From NCBI GenBank assembly GCA_963732415.1, contig CAVSZK010000017.1, forward strand, positions 46,859 through 110,858: DNA of 64,000 nt, read 5' to 3'. The DNA is from RPQJ01 sp963732415 (lineage in GTDB: Bacteria; Pseudomonadota; Gammaproteobacteria; Steroidobacterales; Steroidobacteraceae). The notes below the pieces were generated by a model that saw nothing but the letters and a program-made list of their open reading frames with translations, was not told where the DNA came from and ran no database searches. This document shows, piece after piece, positions 16,676 to 25,121 of this stretch. Numbering within the stretch: the stretch's first letter is position 1; each line of letters begins with the position of its first letter. The position numbers and the translations under genes are program-made.

Positions 16676-17262
16676 CGATCGCCCTCCTCCTCGCGCAGCC
16701 GCTGCCCGAGCAGCTGTCGCGCCCGGTGCAACTGCGCCTTGCAGGTCCCGACCGCGACGCCGAGCATGTCGGCCGTTTCCTCGTGCGAATAACCGTAGAC
16801 ACCGGCCAGCACGAGCACGTGCCGCGCGCCCGGCGGCAGCCCGGCGATGGCTGCTTCCACGTCCATCCCGGCGCCGGTATCGCCGACCGAGCCGTCGGGC
16901 AGCGAGTCGGCAAGTTCGTCCTCGATCGACGCCTGCATTCCAGTGCGCTCGCTTCGGCGCCGCGCCTGCCCCAGCACGGCGTTCACCGCGATCCTGTGCA
17001 TCCAGGTGCCAAAGCTTGCGCGCCCCTCGAATCGCGGCAGGCTTCGCCAGGCCTGCACGAACGCCTCCTGGGTACAGTCTTCGGCAGTTTCACGATGTCC
17101 GGTCATTCGCAGGCACAACCCGTAGACCTTGCCCGCGTGCAGCCGGTAGAGCCGCTCGAACGCAGCAGCTGAACCCCTGGCGGCCGATTCGACCAGGCCG
17201 CGCTCGTCCGCAGCCCGCTTCGCCCGCCCGAATTCGCTATCGTCCTGGACCTCCGACAACAC
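16672..17262 (-). CDS. ECF RNA polymerase sigma factor
   Basis: A 196-aa RpoE-like sigma factor. Region 2 is ARGSAAAFERLYRLHAGKVY … EDCTQEAFVQAWRSLPRFEG … FGTWMHRIAVN, and region 4 is LPPGARHVLVLAGVYGYSHE followed by an HTH (ADMLGVAVGTCKAQLHRAR). The start is GTG at 17262 with GAGGTG upstream; a TTG one codon later is equally possible. It heads the sigma / anti-sigma-like / DUF4097 operon and probably autoregulates it. Confidence 0.93.
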   Translation of the reverse strand: MLSEVQDDSEFGRAKRAADERGLVESAARGSAAAFERLYRLHAGKVYGLCLRMTGHRETAEDCTQEAFVQAWRSLPRFEGRASFGTWMHRIAVNAVLGQARRRSERTGMQASIEDELADSLPDGSVGDTGAGMDVEAAIAGLPPGARHVLVLAGVYGYSHEETADMLGVAVGTCKAQLHRARQLLGQRLREEEGDR

Positions 17263-17383
17263 GCACCTCGTGGCTGCCCCGGCATCCGGCCGTCCGGTCT
17301 CCTATACGGACGCCGGCCCGGTCCCGCCGGAAACGCCACCCTCTTGGTAACTGAGATGCGCCGACCGGCGAAATGGTTTGGAT

Positions 17384-17414
17384 AAATAAATAGGTGCCAG
17401 GCACCTATTTATTT
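17384..17414. repeat. 31-bp perfect palindrome (GGTGCC-A-GGCACC core)
   Basis: Arms 17384-17398 and 17400-17414 are exact reverse complements around a single A. The core GGTGCCAGGCACC is shared with the palindrome at 20736-20800. The stop codon of the minus-strand amidohydrolase lies inside it, so the transcript ends in this hairpin. Confidence 0.9.
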
Positions 17415-18725
17415 CTGGCGGCCGCCGCCCTGCAGGAAGTCCACTGTCACGCCGAGCATGGCCCGAAGCCCGAGCTCGAGCCCGCTCTCGTCGATGAAGA
17501 ACTTCGGCGAGTGGTTGCTGGGCGCCTTCGCGGCATCCTGCCCCGGCGGCGTGATGCCGACGAAGAAGTACAGGCTCGGCACGCGCTCGCCGAAGAACGA
17601 GAAATCCTCAGCGCCAGTGACGAACGGGATCTCGATCACGTTGCCCGGCCCGGCCGCACGCTCAAGGGCCGGCAGCATTTGCGCGGTGAGCTTCGGGTCG
17701 TTGACCGTGACCGGGTAGTTGTCCTCGCCAATTTCAACGTCGGCCGCCGCGCCGCTCGATGCCGCGATGTCCTTGGCGGTGCGCGTGATGCCGTCGATGA
17801 TCTGCTGGCGGACGGCCGGGTCGAACGTACGGAACGTGCCGATCATCTCCACGCTGTCCGGAATGATGTTGTTGCGGATGCCGCCGTTGATTGCGCCCAC
17901 CGACACCACCGCAGGATTGCGCGTGATGTCGATCTGGCGGCTGACCAGCGTCTGCAGCCCCATGACGATCTGAGACGCAGCGACGATGGGATCCACGCCG
18001 CCCCAGGGACGCGAGCCGTGGGTCTGCTCACCCTTGACCACGATGCCGAAACGGTCGGCCGCGGCCATGAAGGGGCCGGAGCGATAGCCTATCTTGCCCG
18101 CGTTGAGCGTGGAGAAGACGTGCAGGCCGAACGCGGCGTCCGGTTTCGGGTTGTCGAATATGCCTTCCTCCAGCATCAGGTACGCGCCGCCGCGCGTGCC
18201 GTCCGGAGTGCCCTCCTCGGCAGGCTGGAAGATGAACACCACGGTGCCCGGAAGTTCCTGGCGCATCGACGCCAGCGCCGTCGCCGTGGCCATCAGGATC
18301 GCCGTGTGCGAGTCGTGCCCGCAGGCGTGCATCACGCCGACCTTCTGGCCCCGGTACTCGGTCGTCACGGTGGACTTGAATGGCACGTCGACCATTTCGG
18401 TGACCGGCAGCGCATCGATGTCGGCACGCAACGCGACCACCGGGCCCGGCTTGCCGCCCTTCAGCACTCCCACGACGCCGGTGTGTGCGACCCCGGTGCG
18501 CACCTCGATGCCCAGCGACTTCAGGTGATCCGCGACGATCTTCGCTGTACGGGTCTCGAAGTTCCCGAGTTCCGGGTGCTGGTGGAAATCACGCCGCCAC
18601 GTGATCAGCTGTGGCTGGAGCGACTTCGCCACCTGGTCGAGCTGCGTCTCGGTGATCTCGGCTCGCGCCGGGCCGACGGCGACCAGCAGCAGTGCGACAG
18701 CTGCGGCTCTGGAAACACGGGTCAT
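17409..18725 (-). CDS. Secreted M20 family amidohydrolase (hippurate/IAA-amino acid hydrolase-like)
   Basis: A 438-aa metal-dependent amidohydrolase exported by a Sec signal (TRVSRAAAVALLLVAVGPARA). It has the M20D pattern RRDFHQHPELG, ALRADIDALPV, HACGHDSHTAIL (metal ligands), IFQPAEEG (catalytic Glu) and FFVGITPPG near the C-terminus. It probably hydrolyses N-acyl amino acids or similar amides in the periplasm. The start at 18725 follows CCGGAGA. It is divergent from the gamma-glutamyltransferase gene, which suggests linked peptide/amide scavenging. Confidence 0.93.
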   Translation of the reverse strand: MTRVSRAAAVALLLVAVGPARAEITETQLDQVAKSLQPQLITWRRDFHQHPELGNFETRTAKIVADHLKSLGIEVRTGVAHTGVVGVLKGGKPGPVVALRADIDALPVTEMVDVPFKSTVTTEYRGQKVGVMHACGHDSHTAILMATATALASMRQELPGTVVFIFQPAEEGTPDGTRGGAYLMLEEGIFDNPKPDAAFGLHVFSTLNAGKIGYRSGPFMAAADRFGIVVKGEQTHGSRPWGGVDPIVAASQIVMGLQTLVSRQIDITRNPAVVSVGAINGGIRNNIIPDSVEMIGTFRTFDPAVRQQIIDGITRTAKDIAASSGAAADVEIGEDNYPVTVNDPKLTAQMLPALERAAGPGNVIEIPFVTGAEDFSFFGERVPSLYFFVGITPPGQDAAKAPSNHSPKFFIDESGLELGLRAMLGVTVDFLQGGGRQK

Positions 18726-18825
18726 GGCATTCTCCGGGGGCGTGGAAGTCGCGAAGAATAACCTGATCCGGGCCCCACGCGGCACCCGGTCGCGGTGCGG
18801 CGGCAGCGCCGTATACTTGGGACGC

Positions 18826-20730
18826 ATGAAAATCCGCAACCTCGCGCCCGCGCTCCTCGTCACGGCAGCCACGCTCATGACCCAGTCCCCAACCGCACTC
18901 GGCCAGTCGACCTCGCCGATCGCGACCCAGTCCCTCGCCAAGACGCAGAAGCCGCCGCTCCATGGCAGCCACTGGATGGCGATCACCGGCAAGCCGCTCG
19001 CCGCCACTGCTGGCGCGATTGTCTTCCAGCACGGCGGGAACGCTGTGGATGCGGCCTGCGCGATGATCGCGGCGACATCGACGATGTGGGACACGCTTTC
19101 CTGGGGCGGTGAGACCCAGGCGCTGGTCTACGATCCGCGGTCGAAGAAGGTCATCGCCATCAACGGCCTCGGGGTCGCGCCCTCTGGCGCCACGCCGGAG
19201 TTCTACCGGTCGAAGGGCTACGAATTCCCGCCTGAATACGGACCGCTCGCGGCACTCACGCCCGGCACGCCCGGCGGCCTGATGCTGATGCTCGAGGAGT
19301 ACGGCACGCTGTCGCTTGCCGAGGTGCTGGCGCCCGCGATCGAACTCGCCGACGGCTATGCCATCGACGCGGAGACGGCCGACAAGATCGAGAAATTCAA
19401 GGACAAGTTGAAGGAGTGGCCCTACTCGAAGCAGGTCTTCCTGCCGCACCTGGGCGAGGCTCGCGAGGCGCCGCATGCGGGCGAGATATTCAGGCAGCCG
19501 GAACTCGCGGCGACGCTGCGCAAGATGGTAGAGGCCGAGAGCCAGGCACTGGCCGCAGGAAAATCCAGGAAAGAGGCCATCCACGCGGCCTACGAGCGCT
19601 TCTACCGCGGTGACATCGCCGAGGAGTTCGTGCGCGGTGTGAAGGAACAGGGCGGGCTCATCACGCTCGAGGACCTCGCGAACTGGCGCCCGCTGCTCGA
19701 AGAGCCGCTGCACACGAATTATCGCGGCGTCGAGGTCTACAAGCTCGATACCTGGACCCAGGGGCCGGCGCTGCTGCAGTCGCTCAACATCCTCGAGAAC
19801 TTCGACCTGCGCGCCCAGGGCTACAACAGCGCGAACTACATTCACACGCTGTATCAGGCGATGAACCTGGCATTTGCCGATCGCGATTTCTACTACGGCG
19901 ACCCGTATTTCCCGCCGCAGGAACCGCGGCGCGGCCTGCTGTCGAAGGACTACGCGAAGGCCCGGGCGGCGACGATCAAGCCCGACCGCAATGACGCACA
20001 CGCGGGTCCGGGCGACCCGTATCCGTTCCAGGGGGAGACGAATCCGCACGTCGCGCTACTCGAGAAAATTCGAGCCAGCAGTGCGGGTGCCACCCAGGCC
20101 AGGGACCTCGACGCGCCTCGGTTCGAACAGTTCCAGCAGGGCTTCAAGAGCGGCACGACCAGCGTGGTCGCGGCAGACGCTGCCGGCTGGCTGGTATCTG
20201 TCACACCGAGCGGCGGTTGGATCCCGGCCACGATCGCCGGCCGCACCGGCATCGGGCTCAGCCAGCGCATGCAGTCGTTCGTGCTCGAACCGTCTACGAA
20301 CCCGTACAACGTGCTCGAACCGGGCAAGCGCCCGCGCGTGACGCTGACGCCCAGCATGGCGTTCAAGGACGGACTGCCGTGGCTCGCGTTCGCGGTGCAG
20401 GGCGGCGATACGCAGGACCAGAACCTGCTGCAGTTCTTCCTGAACGTGCTCGAATTCGGCATGACGCCGCAGGAGGCGAGCGAAGCGGCGAACTTCAACA
20501 GCTTCCAGATGCGCTCGTCATTCGACGATCACAAGTCGCAGCCCGGCCGGATCATGCTGTCCGACCAGATGCCGCAGTGGGTGCGGAAGGAGCTGGTGCA
20601 GCGCGGCTACCACCTCGAATTCGCGAGCCGTAGTTCGGGCCCGATCAACGCGATCATGCTCGACCACGAGCACGGCTCGATCTGGGGTGGTTCGAGCAAT
20701 CACGGCGAAGACTACGGCGTCGCCTGGTAG
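18826..20730 (+). CDS. Gamma-glutamyltransferase family protein, exported
   Basis: A 634-aa Ntn-hydrolase precursor with a signal peptide (MKIRNLAPALLVTAATLMTQ…ALG). The family blocks HGGNAVDAACAMIAA, LTPGTPGG, MNLAFADRDFYYGDP and the processing site SGTTSVVAADAAG are present. The Thr of GTT is the expected autoprocessing and catalytic nucleophile. The small-subunit block SVTPSGGW differs from classical GGT (SNTYTLN), so it probably belongs to a GGT-like subgroup with another gamma-glutamyl or acyl substrate. The ATG at 18826 gives the signal peptide directly. Confidence 0.9.
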   Translation: MKIRNLAPALLVTAATLMTQSPTALGQSTSPIATQSLAKTQKPPLHGSHWMAITGKPLAATAGAIVFQHGGNAVDAACAMIAATSTMWDTLSWGGETQALVYDPRSKKVIAINGLGVAPSGATPEFYRSKGYEFPPEYGPLAALTPGTPGGLMLMLEEYGTLSLAEVLAPAIELADGYAIDAETADKIEKFKDKLKEWPYSKQVFLPHLGEAREAPHAGEIFRQPELAATLRKMVEAESQALAAGKSRKEAIHAAYERFYRGDIAEEFVRGVKEQGGLITLEDLANWRPLLEEPLHTNYRGVEVYKLDTWTQGPALLQSLNILENFDLRAQGYNSANYIHTLYQAMNLAFADRDFYYGDPYFPPQEPRRGLLSKDYAKARAATIKPDRNDAHAGPGDPYPFQGETNPHVALLEKIRASSAGATQARDLDAPRFEQFQQGFKSGTTSVVAADAAGWLVSVTPSGGWIPATIAGRTGIGLSQRMQSFVLEPSTNPYNVLEPGKRPRVTLTPSMAFKDGLPWLAFAVQGGDTQDQNLLQFFLNVLEFGMTPQEASEAANFNSFQMRSSFDDHKSQPGRIMLSDQMPQWVRKELVQRGYHLEFASRSSGPINAIMLDHEHGSIWGGSSNHGEDYGVAW

Positions 20731-20735
20731 CCGGA

Positions 20736-20800
20736 GGGGACATTCTCCTTTTCGATAAATCGGTGCCAGGCACCGATTTATCGAAAAGGAGAATGTCCCC
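20736..20800. repeat. 65-bp perfect palindrome
   Basis: Arms 20736-20767 and 20769-20800 are exact 32-bp reverse complements around one A. The outer part (GGGGACATTCTCCTTTT) is the same as in the palindrome at 22275-22317. The inner part (GGTGCCAGGCACC) is the same as in the one at 17384-17414. It begins 5 bp after the stop codon of the gamma-glutamyltransferase gene and should form a very stable hairpin. Confidence 0.97.
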
Positions 20801-20934
20801 TGCTCGCTGATCTCCGGTGCCATGCATCTGTTTCCAGGTTTTGCAGCGCATTGTTGCAACGAGAACACCGCAGGCATAGGCTCAATCGCTCATCACTCCT
20901 GCAGCACAGCTGCGCCATTCCGGGGGGAAATGTC

Positions 20935-21543
20935 ATGAGCAAGTGGTGGTGGCGGGCGGACTACGTCGAGACATGCAACTGTGCGCACGGTTGCTCCTGT
21001 AACTTCACGATGATTCCGACGCATGGCGGGTGCCATGGCCTGGATGCATTCCATATCATTGAAGGCGAGTGCGACGGCGTGCGCCTCGACGGCTGTGATA
21101 TCGCCCTGGCGTTCAGCTGGCCCGGCCCGATTCATCATGGGCACGGTCGCGGCTTTGTCTACATCGGTGACGGCGCGAGCCCGGCCCAACGCGCCGCGCT
21201 CGAAAAAATAGGCACCGGCGAGGCAGGACCCGGGGGACCTTTCGAAATCTTTCGCGGCACGTTCGACGAGCGGGCTGCGGTAATCGTCGGCCCGATGAAT
21301 TTCTCGATCGACGGCCGCCGTGCCAACGTCGGGATCGGGGACCACGGCGCCGTCAAGGTCGGACCGGTCATCTCCGACATGGACGGCAGCGAGGCCAACG
21401 CGCGGCTGGTGATGCCGGAGGGTTTCATCTTCAAGAACGGCGCGATCGTGAATGTTGATGATGGCAGAGTCCGCGGTGCGGGCCTCGACCTGGCATTCAG
21501 CAATTCGAGTGCGTTCATCGCCGAGGTCGCGTACAACGCATGA
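20935..21543 (+). CDS. DUF1326 domain protein
   Basis: A 202-aa soluble protein without a signal peptide. It starts MSKWWWRADYVETCNCAHGC and continues SCNFTMIPTHGGCHGLDAFH, the Cys-rich N-terminal signature of DUF1326. The rest is a predicted beta-rich domain. The clustered Cys and His suggest metal binding, but the function is unknown. The RBS GGGGGA precedes the ATG. It overlaps the following DUF2182 gene by ATGA, so the two products are probably used together. Confidence 0.88.
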   Translation: MSKWWWRADYVETCNCAHGCSCNFTMIPTHGGCHGLDAFHIIEGECDGVRLDGCDIALAFSWPGPIHHGHGRGFVYIGDGASPAQRAALEKIGTGEAGPGGPFEIFRGTFDERAAVIVGPMNFSIDGRRANVGIGDHGAVKVGPVISDMDGSEANARLVMPEGFIFKNGAIVNVDDGRVRGAGLDLAFSNSSAFIAEVAYNA

Positions 21544-22268
21544 AGATGGCCGCGCGCGAAGCCCTGCCGGGCTGGATAGCGTTGCTTGTCGTTGCCGCAC
21601 TGGCGTGGCGCAGAACGCTCGCGGACGCGGCAATGATGGGCGACGCGCCCGGCACGATGGGGATGCCGTTGATCGCGTTCCTGGCCATGTGGGCGCCGAT
21701 GATGGCGGCGATGATGCTGCCGGCAATCACGCCGGTGGCGACGCTCTGGGCCCGATCCATTTCGCGTGAACCGCGGTCGTTCGAGCGTGTCACGCGGCTC
21801 CTGCTGTTTTCAGCGGGCTATCTCGTCGCCTGGGGCGCCGCTGGCGCGCTGGCCTTCGTGCTGATGCGCCCGATCGAGCGAGGACTCGCTTCCGGAATCT
21901 ACTCGGCCCGTTCTGCTGCCGCGATGATCTTTGCGCTGGCGGGTCTCTACCAGTTGTCGCCACTGCGCGAGGCCTGCCTGGCCAGGTGCCGCTCGCCGAT
22001 GACGGTGCTCGGCCGCGTAACCGCGGGACCCCGGGCGCTGCGCGACCTTCGCGCCGGCGCGCTGCACGGTGCATGGTGCCTCGGGTGCTGCTGGGCCCTG
22101 ATGGCCGTGCTCGCGCTCGTTGGCCTGATGAACGTCGCGGCCATGGTGGCAATGGCTGTCTTTATCTTTATCGAGAAAACAACGCGATACGGGGTGCCCG
22201 CGGGACGGTTGGCCGGGATCCTGATGCTCGCGGCATCAGGCGCGACGCTCGCCGGCGCCGCCTGGTAG
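21540..22268 (+). CDS. DUF2182 integral membrane protein
   Basis: A 242-aa polytopic membrane protein with about six helices. It carries the DUF2182 signature (WAPMMAAMMLPAITPVATLW … YQLSPLREACLARCRSPMT … GALHGAWCLGCCWALMAVL). The conserved Met-rich and Cys-containing stretches are why the family is called a predicted metal-binding membrane protein. It is translationally coupled to the DUF1326 gene, and a palindromic hairpin follows the stop. Confidence 0.9.
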   Translation: MKMAAREALPGWIALLVVAALAWRRTLADAAMMGDAPGTMGMPLIAFLAMWAPMMAAMMLPAITPVATLWARSISREPRSFERVTRLLLFSAGYLVAWGAAGALAFVLMRPIERGLASGIYSARSAAAMIFALAGLYQLSPLREACLARCRSPMTVLGRVTAGPRALRDLRAGALHGAWCLGCCWALMAVLALVGLMNVAAMVAMAVFIFIEKTTRYGVPAGRLAGILMLAASGATLAGAAW

Positions 22269-22274
22269 CAGGCA

Positions 22275-22317
22275 GGGGACATTCTCCTTTTTCGAAGCGA
22301 AAAAGGTGAATGTCCCC
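22275..22317. repeat. 43-bp inverted repeat between convergent genes
   Basis: Arms 22275-22294 and 22298-22317 (20 bp each) pair with one mismatch around AAG. The outer sequence GGGGACATTCTCCTTTT is shared with the 65-bp palindrome at 20736. It fills the gap between the stops of the DUF2182 gene and hemY and would serve both strands as a terminator-like hairpin. Confidence 0.93.
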
Positions 22318-22318
22318 T

Positions 22319-23647
22319 CTATTCCTTCGCAATGCGCTCCGCGAGTTCGCGGCTGTTGCGGGCGCAGTCGTTCATCGCGATGCCGCGATAGGCGTTGCAG
22401 TTCAGGTACAGCCCCGGGATGTTCGCGACCACTGCGAACAGTTCATCGACGGCTGCGACGTGCCCGGGCGCGTAGCTCGGTATGCCCCGGTCCCAGCGCT
22501 TCACGAATGTGACGTCCGGGTCGCGGTCGAGGCCCATCGTGGCATGGACGCCCCTACGCGCGGTTTCTATCAGTCCGGCGTCGTCCTGGTTCACCAGTTC
22601 GGGATTGCGCTGCCCGCCGATCATCGCACGGATGCTCTTGGCGCCCGCCGGAGCGCGATCGGGGAAGATGCTGCTGTCCCACAGCACGCCGAGGATCGGC
22701 TGCTTCGACGAGGTCGTCGTCAGCAGCCCGAAACCGTCGAGAGGGTGCTCCAGCGATCTGTAACCGAAGCCAACCACCGCGATCGGCGAGTACTTGATGG
22801 CCGCGAGGCGCCCGGCGAGGTCGGCGTCCAGCGACGCGAGCATCTCGGCGGCGGCGAATGACGTCGAGCAGACCACGACTCGATCCACATCCGTCGTGCC
22901 CTTTGACGTATTGAGCCGATAGCCGGCGCCCCGGCGCTCGATCGAGAGCACCGGCTCATCGTAGTGCCATTCGGCCGGCGTGACGGCCACCAGGTGCCGG
23001 ATCAGCGTGCTGATCCCGTCCCTGGTGCTGGTGAGTACGCCGCCGGGGCCAGCTTCCTTCTTGCGCTTTGCGAGCATGCCGCGGAACAGTCCGCCGTAAT
23101 CGCGCTCGAGCGCGACGATCAGCGGGAACGCGGCCTTGACCGAAATCATGTCCGGCGTCGAGCCGTAGATACCTGCGGACATCGCATCCAGGAACACGTT
23201 GGTAAAGGCCTTCCCGAGCCGGCGATCGCCGAATTCGCGCAGGCTCTCGTCGGCGCCGTCCCGGCGCGCCGGAACGAAGAACTCGCCCAGCATCCGGAGT
23301 TTCTGCGGCAGCGTCATCAGCTTCGAGCGCGCGAACAGGCTGCCCGATTCCGGCATGCGGTGCAGGCCGTCGGTGTAGATGTAGCGCTTGCGCGCCAGGT
23401 CGGAACTGGGAAGCAACAGCGCCGACGCGCCCGAGTCCTCGACCAGCTTCAGGCAGTCGGGCTTGTTGGTCAGGAAGCCGTTGCCGCCAGCCTCGAAACG
23501 GAACCCCTGTACTTCCTCGGTATGCAGGGCTCCACCCGGCAGCGAGGAGGCCTCGAAAATCGAGAGTTCCGCGTCAGGCATCTCCCGCTTGAGGTAGAAC
23601 GCGGTCGCAAGACCACTGAGACCCGCTCCCACGATGCCAATGCGCAT
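22319..23647 (-). CDS. hemY: Oxygen-dependent protoporphyrinogen oxidase (HemY type)
   Basis: A 442-aa FAD enzyme of late haem synthesis that oxidises protoporphyrinogen IX (or coproporphyrinogen III in coproporphyrin-pathway organisms). It has the N-terminal Rossmann motif IGIVGAGLSGLATAFYLKRE, the GGxLxT-like GGALHTEEVQGFRFEAGGNG, the internal FGDRRLGKAFTNVFLDAMSA block, and a C-terminal FAD site (GLYLNCNAYRGIAMNDCARN). Some databases call this family hemG; it is unrelated to the flavodoxin-like HemG of E. coli. It stands alone. Confidence 0.92.
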   Translation of the reverse strand: MRIGIVGAGLSGLATAFYLKREMPDAELSIFEASSLPGGALHTEEVQGFRFEAGGNGFLTNKPDCLKLVEDSGASALLLPSSDLARKRYIYTDGLHRMPESGSLFARSKLMTLPQKLRMLGEFFVPARRDGADESLREFGDRRLGKAFTNVFLDAMSAGIYGSTPDMISVKAAFPLIVALERDYGGLFRGMLAKRKKEAGPGGVLTSTRDGISTLIRHLVAVTPAEWHYDEPVLSIERRGAGYRLNTSKGTTDVDRVVVCSTSFAAAEMLASLDADLAGRLAAIKYSPIAVVGFGYRSLEHPLDGFGLLTTTSSKQPILGVLWDSSIFPDRAPAGAKSIRAMIGGQRNPELVNQDDAGLIETARRGVHATMGLDRDPDVTFVKRWDRGIPSYAPGHVAAVDELFAVVANIPGLYLNCNAYRGIAMNDCARNSRELAERIAKE

Positions 23648-23870
23648 GTTCAGTCCCTGTCATTGAAGCGCCCGTTCAGGGCGGTCGCATTTTCCCGCGC
23701 GCGGGATCCTGCGGCTGTCCGTGTTCTCCGAGAGTTTCCTGCGGTCTCCGGGGCTTGTCTGCGAGGTCCGGCACCTGCCCGTGAACTGCATTGGACACGG
23801 ATGCTACCTCATCGTGCGGGCCCGGCACGCCCGACCCGGAGTGCGTTTTTCGGCTAGGATTGGGCCCGCC

Positions 23871-24476
23871 ATGCACCAGATGCCCCCGATAACCCGCGCG
23901 CTGCTGATCGCCAACGTCGTGATCTTCGGCCTGCAGCAACTCACCGGCAACCTGCTGATCGTCCCGTTCGCGCTCTGGCCGACCGCCTCGCCGCAGTTCC
24001 CGGGCGCGCCGTCGTTCCAGATCTGGCAGTTGCTCACATACGGCTTCCTGCACGGCAGCCTGACGCACCTGTTCTTCAACATGTTCGCCCTGTACATGTT
24101 CGGCGGCGAGGTCGAGCGCCTGCTCGGGCCCCGGCACTTTCTCGTTTATTACCTCGTTTGCGTGATAGGCGCAGCAGTTGCCCAGATCTTCGTGATGGGC
24201 AACATGAACCAGATGCCGGTGCCCACGGTCGGCGCTTCCGGAGGCGTGTTCGGGCTGCTGCTCGCGTTCGGCATGGCCTGGCCTCACCGGCGCCTGATGC
24301 TGCTGTTCCCGCCGATCCCGATGCCGGCATGGCTGTTCGTGACGCTCTACGGCGCGCTCGAGCTGTACCTGGGCGTGACGGGCTCTGGCGCCGGCGTTGC
24401 CCATTTCGCACACCTGGGCGGAATGGCCGCGGGATACGCGCTGCTCACGTACTGGCGGGGGCGGCCCCGCCGCTGA
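23871..24476 (+). CDS. Rhomboid-family intramembrane serine protease (first)
   Basis: A 201-aa protein with six hydrophobic segments. The catalytic Ser is in VGASGGVFGLL, the catalytic His in GVAHFAHLGGMAAG, and the oxyanion His/Asn region is YGFLHGSLTHLFFNMFALYM. This is a bacterial GlpG/YqgP-like rhomboid without extra cytosolic domains. The ATG at 23871 begins directly before the first helix. It lies 46 bp upstream of folE. Confidence 0.93.
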   Translation: MHQMPPITRALLIANVVIFGLQQLTGNLLIVPFALWPTASPQFPGAPSFQIWQLLTYGFLHGSLTHLFFNMFALYMFGGEVERLLGPRHFLVYYLVCVIGAAVAQIFVMGNMNQMPVPTVGASGGVFGLLLAFGMAWPHRRLMLLFPPIPMPAWLFVTLYGALELYLGVTGSGAGVAHFAHLGGMAAGYALLTYWRGRPRR

Positions 24477-24522
24477 GCCGGCAGCTCGACCAGGTCGCAG
24501 CGAACACAAAAAGGAGAATCCA

Positions 24523-25116
24523 ATGGCGGGCAAGCGGAAGAGTGTCACCAGGACAGAGGCAGAGGACGCGATCCGCACGTTGTTGCGCTGGGCTGGCGAA
24601 GATCCTTCGCGCGAGGGCCTGATAGACACGCCGAAACGCGTGGTCGAAGCATACAAGGACTGGTTCTCCGGCTACGCGATCGACCCGCGTGAATACCTGG
24701 GGCGCACGTTCGAGGAGATGGCCGGCTACGACGAGATGGTCGTGCTGCGGGACATCGAGTTCGAGTCGCACTGCGAGCACCACATGGCGCCGATCATCGG
24801 CCGCGCGCACGTGGGCTACCTGCCCACGAGCAAGGTGGTCGGTATTTCCAAGCTCGCGCGGGTCGTGGACGTATTCGCCCGGCGCTTCCAGGTGCAGGAG
24901 AAAATGACCGCCGAAATCGCGCGCTGCATCAGCGAGGTTCTGAAGCCGCGCGGCGTCGGCGTCGTGATCGAGGCGGCCCACGAGTGCATGACGACGCGCG
25001 GCGTCCACAAGCGGGGCGTGTCGATGATCACCAGCAAGATGCTTGGCACCTTCCGCAGCGACGCGCGCACGCGCTCGGAGTTCCTGACCTTCATCGACAT
25101 TCGCGACAGGAAGTAA
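24523..25116 (+). CDS. folE: GTP cyclohydrolase I (FolE)
   Basis: A 197-aa homodecameric enzyme making dihydroneopterin triphosphate from GTP, the first step of tetrahydrofolate/pterin synthesis. Zn ligands and active-site motifs are present: FESHCEHHMAPIIGRAHVGY, GISKLARVVDVFARR, QVQEKMTAEIA and the third Zn ligand Cys in AAHECMTTRGV. AAGGAG precedes the start. The next gene starts 5 bp after the stop. Confidence 0.98.
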   Translation: MAGKRKSVTRTEAEDAIRTLLRWAGEDPSREGLIDTPKRVVEAYKDWFSGYAIDPREYLGRTFEEMAGYDEMVVLRDIEFESHCEHHMAPIIGRAHVGYLPTSKVVGISKLARVVDVFARRFQVQEKMTAEIARCISEVLKPRGVGVVIEAAHECMTTRGVHKRGVSMITSKMLGTFRSDARTRSEFLTFIDIRDRK

Positions 25117-25121
25117 TCGAA

